From CAVTYH01 sp963773875 (GTDB lineage Bacteria > Planctomycetota > Planctomycetia > Pirellulales > JADZDJ01), in contig CAVZCV010000020.1 of assembly GCA_963773875.1 (NCBI GenBank), forward strand, positions 1 to 64,000: a stretch of DNA of 64,000 nucleotides, given 5' to 3'. The translations under genes and the position numbers were made by a program. Under the pieces are notes generated by a model. That model worked only from the letters and a program-made list of their open reading frames with translations, had not been told where the DNA came from and made no database searches. Shown piece by piece: positions 58,989 to 64,000 of this stretch (positions are counted from its first letter, which is position 1; every line of letters starts with the position of its first letter).

Positions 58989-59330
58989 ATGCCATGGTCA
59001 CGCGGGCGAGCGAAAAGTTATTACTATCGAACGACGCGGCAAAACGGTTGCGTGGTGAAGCGATATTGCGGCGGCGGATGGCTCGGTGAAATGGCCGCCC
59101 GAGCCGACCTGGAAAGACGCGAGAATCGGGCGGCACTAGAAGGGGCCCAGCGGGCGGTGCAGATGGCGATTGAGGACGCCCTCCGGCCCCTCGAGCAGAT
59201 CCACGAAATGACCCGGCTGCTCGTGTCGGCCCGCCTGCTCTGTGACGGCTTCCACCGGAACGACCGAGGCCCTTGGAGAAAACGCCGTGGACGAGCGTAT
59301 CGAAACAGCGATGCCAGTGTCTATCAATGA
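58989..59330 (+). CDS. Small basic hypothetical protein, planctomycete cassette
   Basis: 113 residues: MPWSRGRAKSYYYRTTRQNG and VVKRYCGGGWLGEMAARADL, then a helical part and LLVSARLLCDGFHRNDRGPW with RKRRGR. The Y-Y-R ... V-K-R-Y-x-G-x-G pattern and the closing G-F-H-x-x-x-R-G-x-W-R are, by my memory, a conserved planctomycete family, often beside the preceding gene type. Function unknown. It overlaps the next gene by about 44 bases. Confidence 0.55.
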   Translation: MPWSRGRAKSYYYRTTRQNGCVVKRYCGGGWLGEMAARADLERRENRAALEGAQRAVQMAIEDALRPLEQIHEMTRLLVSARLLCDGFHRNDRGPWRKRRGRAYRNSDASVYQ

Positions 59331-59798
59331 GCTCAAAGCATTGTCGGAAGCGGCCAAACGTGGTGATCAGGCAGCCCTGGAGCAGCTCCGCGCAGCGCTG
59401 GATAGGAGTCCCGAGATTTGGCAGCGAATCGGCGATATCGCCGGTCGCATTCGCCACCAGATAATCAGAATGATCGCGGAAGGTGATCACTTAAGGATCG
59501 AGGCGCTCCAACGTCAACTCGCAGACATACAAAACAAATTGGGATGGAAAGTTGGATCGACCATCGAGCGGCTGGCCATCGACCGATTGCTAGCGTGCTG
59601 GCTGCAGCAGCAGCTGGCGGCGAAGATGCTGTTGGAGGCGGAGGCCTGCAGCAACAACGCGCGGTACTGGCTGCGCTATCAGGCGCAGTGCGATCGTACG
59701 GCGCACGGCCCAGAAGGATTTGGCCACCTTGCAGCGGCTGACTCGGCGCCGCAAGACGGCGAAGCCGGCGAAGCCCAGACCAGATCGCCAAAATTAGC
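59287..59798 (+). CDS. Helical hypothetical protein, planctomycete cassette (frameshifted)
   Basis: About 170 residues. It begins VDERIETAMPVSINELKALS, continues LRAALDRSPEIWQRIGDIAG and RLLACWLQQQLAAKMLLEAE, then changes frame near 59,700 at ACGGCGCACGG to end TAQKDLATLQRLTRRRKTAK PAKPRPDRQN (basic tail). GTG at 59,287 is chosen; ATG 59,311 is an alternative. The open frame running on to 59,946 is the shifted one. Function unknown, probably with its two neighbours. Confidence 0.5.
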
Positions 59799-59853
59799 CT
59801 TTCGCGCTCCGCATCTTGGATTTACCTGTTACCTGTTGAGTCGCACGATCCGA

Positions 59854-60423
59854 CTATTCGGTTTCAGAACCGCTGACTTTGGAGCGTACAGGCACCTTGA
59901 GTTCATTCGAAACAAGCTCGAAGGGAAATTCTCCATCTTGAAATGAAACGGAAACCGTTGCTGTCCCTTCGATCGCGCCAGCCGGGACTTTGAACGTCTC
60001 GTCATAGAACTCCCAGTAGCAGCAACGTTTCACCAACTGTGTTGTAGTGCTCAGTGGCACGGCGCCTTGGGCAACGGGCCAATTGATCCGCACTTCTGGA
60101 ATTGTCGTAACCGGAAGTGCGTCGATGCTAAGTCGCGAAGTCGCGCCCTCACCGCGCCCCGGATTGATGAAGGCGATACTCAATCGCCGAGGTCCAGCGC
60201 CAATCGCAAACTCTTTGAACCGGAGCATCTGCGGTTTGAGCGGCTCGCCAAAGTGAATCACGGGCACGGCTTCTGGCGATGCGGCCCAAAAGGTGGAAAA
60301 CCAAACCACATTCATCGGGGTGCGCCCTTGCAGCGTAATGGAAAGACCGTAGCTGTCTTCTTTAGTTCCAGCGACGCAGGCGAAACTCGGTGTGCTTAGG
60401 CCCATTAGCCGGCGTGATTGCAT
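59854..60423 (-). CDS. Hypothetical beta-rich protein
   Basis: 189 residues with beta strands (PSFACVAGTKEDSYGLSITL, ITLQGRTPMNVVWFSTFWAA) and a C-terminal VSVSFQDGEFPFELVSNELK. The C-terminal tail is acidic (SGSETE). The real N-terminus may lie upstream in another frame (MHLEIVFLTNNSGSWDFNYI, ending about 60,370), with a frameshift near 60,400. No family recognised. It is on the strand opposite to the cassette genes. Confidence 0.45.
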   Translation of the reverse strand: MQSRRLMGLSTPSFACVAGTKEDSYGLSITLQGRTPMNVVWFSTFWAASPEAVPVIHFGEPLKPQMLRFKEFAIGAGPRRLSIAFINPGRGEGATSRLSIDALPVTTIPEVRINWPVAQGAVPLSTTTQLVKRCCYWEFYDETFKVPAGAIEGTATVSVSFQDGEFPFELVSNELKVPVRSKVSGSETE

Positions 60424-60509
60424 CGGCGATGTAATTAAAATCCCAGCTGCCGGAGTTATTCGTTAAAAAAACTATTTCAAGGTGCATCACTACCCAAGGG
60501 GGAGATTTA

Positions 60510-60538
60510 TTGATCGACCAGGCCTCTAGTGCTATAAT
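60510..60538 (+). promoter_or_regulatory. Near-consensus sigma70 promoter
   Basis: TTGATC, 17 nt, TATAAT on the plus strand. About 50 bases beyond its likely start point lies a terminator hairpin (60,586-60,625), and the RND adaptor gene starts at 60,895. Confidence 0.65.
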
Positions 60539-60585
60539 GCAAGTGCTTAACTGCTCGCGACGGGTAGTTTGCATCAATTAGCGAC

Positions 60586-60625
60586 AGCCCCGCGGTGCAT
60601 CCGCAATCGGTGCGGGCTTTCTTAT
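60586..60625 (+). terminator. Terminator-like hairpin after the promoter
   Basis: AGCCCCGC ... GCGGGCT forms a 7-bp stem with one bulged C, followed by TTCTTATT. Placed about 50 bases after a promoter start, it would end a short transcript or act as an attenuator before the efflux genes. Confidence 0.5.
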
Positions 60626-60894
60626 TGGGTCATGCTGGCCCATTCGGTGAGTAGTCACCACTGTTGAACTTTCTGTGTGCATGGTTGTCAGATCGTTCTT
60701 GCCTTAACGATGCGAGGGTGCCAACGCGGCAGAAAGTGGGACGGAAGGCTCTCCTGCCAGATTGCTCAGCCGCGTTTACCGACCCACATCATTACCTTGC
60801 ATCAACGCGGGCTATGCGGAGAACCTCCTTTGATTGTCACAAATACCTTGAATTCTCGTGACATCTGGACCTTTCCGTCAGGGAGGTGGGAACG

Positions 60895-62017
60895 ATGATC
60901 CCTCGCGAAAACATTTCACGATGGACTGGTTTTGCCGGTCGCGTAGCGATCCTTTTGATGCTCGTTGCGGGGGCCGGCGTCCTACTTTTGTGGCTGTCTG
61001 GGAGGTTCGAATCGAAGGTACCAATGGGCCCCGATCGAGTCCAAGTGCCACAGGTCAAGAATCCGGGGCGTGTTATTCAGGTCCGCACCGTGCGGCTACC
61101 GCTTTCGGAAACAGCCATTGGAACCATCCGCGCCGTGCATGAAACCACGATCGGGTCCAAGCTTCTCGCTCGCGTGATCGAGGTGAATCTCAAGGCCGGC
61201 CAGAAGGTTCAGCAAGGCGAAGTGCTGATGCGATTAGATGACACCGACCTTCGGGCCAGACTCAAACAATCACAGGCGGCGCTTACGGCCGCAGAGGCTG
61301 CGCGTGCCCAGGCCGAGGCCGATGTTAACCGGTTCGCTAAATTGCTGAAGACCAGAGCCGTGAGTGAGCAAGAATATGGACAGGCTGCCACGGCACTGAA
61401 GACCTCCGATGCGGAACTGAACCGTGCAAAGGAGAACATCAACGAGGTGCAAGCCACACTCGACTTCGCAACCATTCGGTCTCCAATGGACGGAATCGTG
61501 ATCGACAAAAAAGTTGACGTTGGCGACATGGTCACGCCCGGACAAATGCTGGCAACACTTTTGGACCCGAAGCGAATGCAACTCGTAGCCAGCGTGCGCG
61601 AGTCCTTGGCACATCGACTCCAAATTAACCAAACCATCGAGGTTCAAATTGAAAACTTCAATAAGCAGTGCAGCGGAACGATAAGCGAAATTGTGCCCGA
61701 AGCGCAGTCCGCAAGCCGCGCATTTCAGGTAAAGGTCATCGGCCCTTGTCCGCTCGGCGTCTACAGTGGGATGTTTGGGCGAATTTTGATTCCGCTCGAC
61801 GAAGAGGAGGTGCTTCGTAATTCCGCGCGATGCGGTAAAAAACATCGGTCAGCTTGAATTGGTGGACGTCGTTGAGAACGCTCAAGTGAGCCGACGGGCC
61901 ATCCGCACTGGCAGAATCATCGACAAAGACGTCGAGGTACTATCTGGATTGCGCGAAGGGGAAAGCGTTCAATTGCCTGTGATCACTGAGGCAGCAGGAG
62001 GGAATATCCATGGCTGA
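60895..62017 (+). CDS. RND efflux periplasmic adaptor (HlyD/MFP family), frameshifted
   Basis: Joins the inner membrane RND pump to an outer membrane channel. ATG 60,895 follows GGGAGGTGGG. A membrane anchor (VAILLMLVAGAGVLLLWLSG) precedes the lipoyl/barrel-sandwich half (ARVIEVNLKAGQKVQQGEVL), a helical hairpin (61,270-61,470, SQAALTAAEAARAQAEADVN) and the second half (ATIRSPMDGIVIDKKVDVGD). The frame changes near 61,815, where CTTCGTAATT carries an extra C, and ends LREGESVQLPVITEAAGG. About 373 residues. Its stop overlaps the start of the pump by 8 bases. Confidence 0.85.
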
Positions 62018-64000
62018 GCACGAGCGTGGTCCCTCAATGCAGGAACACAACTTCACCAACAAGATCGTTAAGGTTTTTCTGGAATCGAACCTCTCCCTGA
62101 TTCTGATTCTCCTGGCGACGGTCTTGGGATTGACGGCGCTGTCGCTGACTCCGCGTGAGGAAGACCCACAAATCGTCGTGCCCCTGGCGGACGTTTACGT
62201 CAATTTTCCAGGCCACTCCGCCGCGGAAGTCGAGCAATTGGTTTCCACGCCGTTGGAAAAAATTCTCTACCAGATAGACGGTGTGGAATATGTCTACTCA
62301 ATGAGCCGCGAAAACCAAGCCATTATCACCGTTCGCTACTACGTCGGTGAGGACCGTGAGCGCAGCCTTGTCAAACTCTACAAGAAGATCGACGAGAATG
62401 TGGACGTTGTTCCGGCGGGCGTAAACGGTTGGGTCATCAAGCCTGTTGAGATCGACGATGTGCCGATAATCACGTTAACGCTGGCCAGTCGGTCTGCGGA
62501 CGACATGACGCTCCGTCGGGTGGCAGAGGAAGTCGCTCAACGACTGGCGGGAAACCGAGAAGTTTCGCGGGCGTATGTCGTGGGCGGCCGGCCGCGAGTG
62601 GTGCAAGTGCTGATGGACCCAGATCGGATGGCTGGCTATCACGTTTCGCCGATCGAGTTGCAGCGGGCCATCCAAGCAACTAACGTGCGCCAGACCGTGG
62701 GTGAGTTCCGCACGGTCGATCGACTCATCCGCGTAGACGCGGGACAGTCCTTTGAGAATGCCCGGCGATTGGGTGAACTTGTGGTCGGCGTCTTCGACGG
62801 GCAACCGGTGTTTCTCAAGGACGTCGCCCACGTCGAGGATGGGCCGGAAGAAGTGGCTAGCTACGTGCGACACGGCTGGGGACCGGCGCGCGGATTTACG
62901 AAGCACGAGTTCTTTCCAGGAACAACATTGGGCAATGCGATTGACTTCCCCTCACCGTCATTGGATGGCAGCCTGACACAATCTGCCGTCACAATCGCCA
63001 TCGCCAAGAAGAGGGGCTCCAACGCCGTCTGGGTAGCCGACGCCGTGTTAAAGCACGCCGAAGAGCTGCAAAGGTCAATCATGCCACGGGACATGGAATT
63101 AATTGTCAGCCGAAACTACGGACTAACAGCCAACGAGAAGGTCAATGAACTGGTCGAAGGCTTGGCGGTCGCCATCCTGATAGTTGCGGCACTATTGTCC
63201 ATCGGGCTGGGCTGGCGCGAGGCGCTGATCGTGGCAGTCGCGGTGCCGGTTGTTTTTGGTTTGACGCTGGCGGTCAATTTACTGCTCGGCTTTACGATCA
63301 ATCGCGTTACGCTTTTTGCGCTCATCCTCTCGCTGGGGCTCCTGGTCGACGATCCGATCGTCGACGTGGAGAACATTACGCGGCACTTCGCGCTTCGCAA
63401 GAAAGCCACGCGGCGCATCGTCCTGGAGGCCGTTGCCGAAATTCGCCCTCCCTTAATCACGGCGACCTTCGCGGTCATCGTTAGCTTTCTGCCGATGTTC
63501 TTCATCACCGGAATGATGGGACCGTACATGCGTCCGATGGCGCTCAATGTGCCCGGTCGCCATGCTGATGTCGATGGTCGTAGCCTTCACGATCACTCCC
63601 TGGCTGGCCTATCACGGGCTCCGTCGCAAGTACAGCACAGGTCGCAGCGAGCCAAACGCACACCATGATCCGCACGATCTAGATGCGGTTAAGCAGTCAC
63701 GGCTCTATAAAATGTTTTATCCGCTCATGGCGCCCTTGCTTCGATCGAGGCTGATTGCCTGGTCGTTTCTGGCGGGAATGTTGCTGTTGACGATCGGCGC
63801 GACAGGATTGGCTGCCTTACGTGCCGTGCCATTGAAGATGCTGCCCTTTGACAACAAGAATGAACTTTTACTCGTGCTCGACTTTGACAAAGGCACCACC
63901 CTGGAGCGATCCGACGCAGCGGTTCGCGACTTGGAAACCTATCTAGCCGGCGTGCCAGAGGTCGCAGACTACACAAGCTATGTCGGCTTGGCGTCGCCGA
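62010..64000 (+). CDS. RND family efflux transporter permease, partial (frameshifted)
   Basis: The pump of a tripartite system; this window contains about 660 residues. N-terminal helix 1 (LILILLATVLGLTALSLTPR), then the porter domain, with a periplasmic pore region up to about residue 370. Helices 2-4 hold LLSIGLGWREALIVAVAVPV and the proton-relay segment LGLLVDDPIVDVENITRHF, in which DDPIVDVEN replaces the usual DDAIVVVEN. A frame change near 63,552 (GTGCCCGGTCGCC, one extra C) continues AMLMSMVVAFTITPWLAYHG. The substrate class cannot be set. The gene runs off the window end. Confidence 0.88.

Overview
Organism. The window reads as a chromosomal segment of a planctomycete, most likely Pirellulales (inference). 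The signs are several PEP-CTERM proteins, an autotransporter-type beta-strand-repeat protein, a secretin-like short protein, an HTH protein fused to a receiver domain, a serine/threonine kinase fused to a receiver-like tail, CsrA, mostly single genes with few operons, mid-50s GC and many dispersed palindromic repeats. About 25 single-base frameshifts interrupt otherwise conserved genes, including housekeeping hemC. Most sit at or within about 12 nt of a GCGC tetranucleotide, so residual assembly error (for example long-read indels at a methylated motif) explains them better than gene decay. Those genes are annotated across their full span as CDS.

Layout. 1-420: REP-type palindromes and the tail of a REP-associated transposase, with an inverted near-copy at 16.5-16.9 kb. 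0.77-9.3 kb: housekeeping block (inorganic pyrophosphatase, membrane protein, LptF/G permease with acyl-CoA synthetase, ComF, DUF502 protein overlapping hemC, MFS transporter). 9.8-15.5 kb: XRE regulator, PIN-TRAM membrane protein, PEP-CTERM subtilisin, aldehyde dehydrogenase. 15.5-17.8 kb: repeat-rich island. 17.9-24.8 kb: secreted sugar isomerase-like protein, transglutaminase, M28 peptidase, PQQ-propeller membrane protein, glycine-zipper protein, HEAT-like protein. 25.0-27.8 kb: sulfur amino-acid pair of PLP enzymes behind an attenuator-like leader. 28-31.5 kb: repeat, HTH plus DUF5985-like membrane proteins, CsrA, NhaR-like LysR regulator. 32-40.4 kb: TPR-like, secretin-like, PEP-CTERM beta-strand-repeat and large secreted proteins. 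40.7-50.6 kb: kinase-receiver fusion, family 4 uracil-DNA glycosylase, BioF/AONS, GAPDH, GH44 glycosidase, RNA-binding protein, HTH-receiver protein with a structured leader. 50.7-60.4 kb: accessory zone with a terminator, an IS66 remnant, cyanophycinase-like peptidase, PEP-CTERM protein, a metallopeptidase bracketed by tRNA-like direct repeats, and a cassette of planctomycete-type unknown genes. 60.5-64 kb: promoter/terminator leader, then an RND efflux adaptor and pump running off the end.

Working together. DUF502-hemC and adaptor-RND are overlapping pairs; LptF/G-acyl-CoA synthetase and the HTH-DUF5985 trio look like short operons. The most unusual signal is a four-copy family of transcription-unit-like repeats (about 16, 17.5, 28.4 and 51 kb). 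Each has a sigma70-type promoter with a 17-nt spacer carrying a TGTAYA core next to the -10, pointing into a segment with GTGAAATAAC/GTTATTTCAC inverted repeats.
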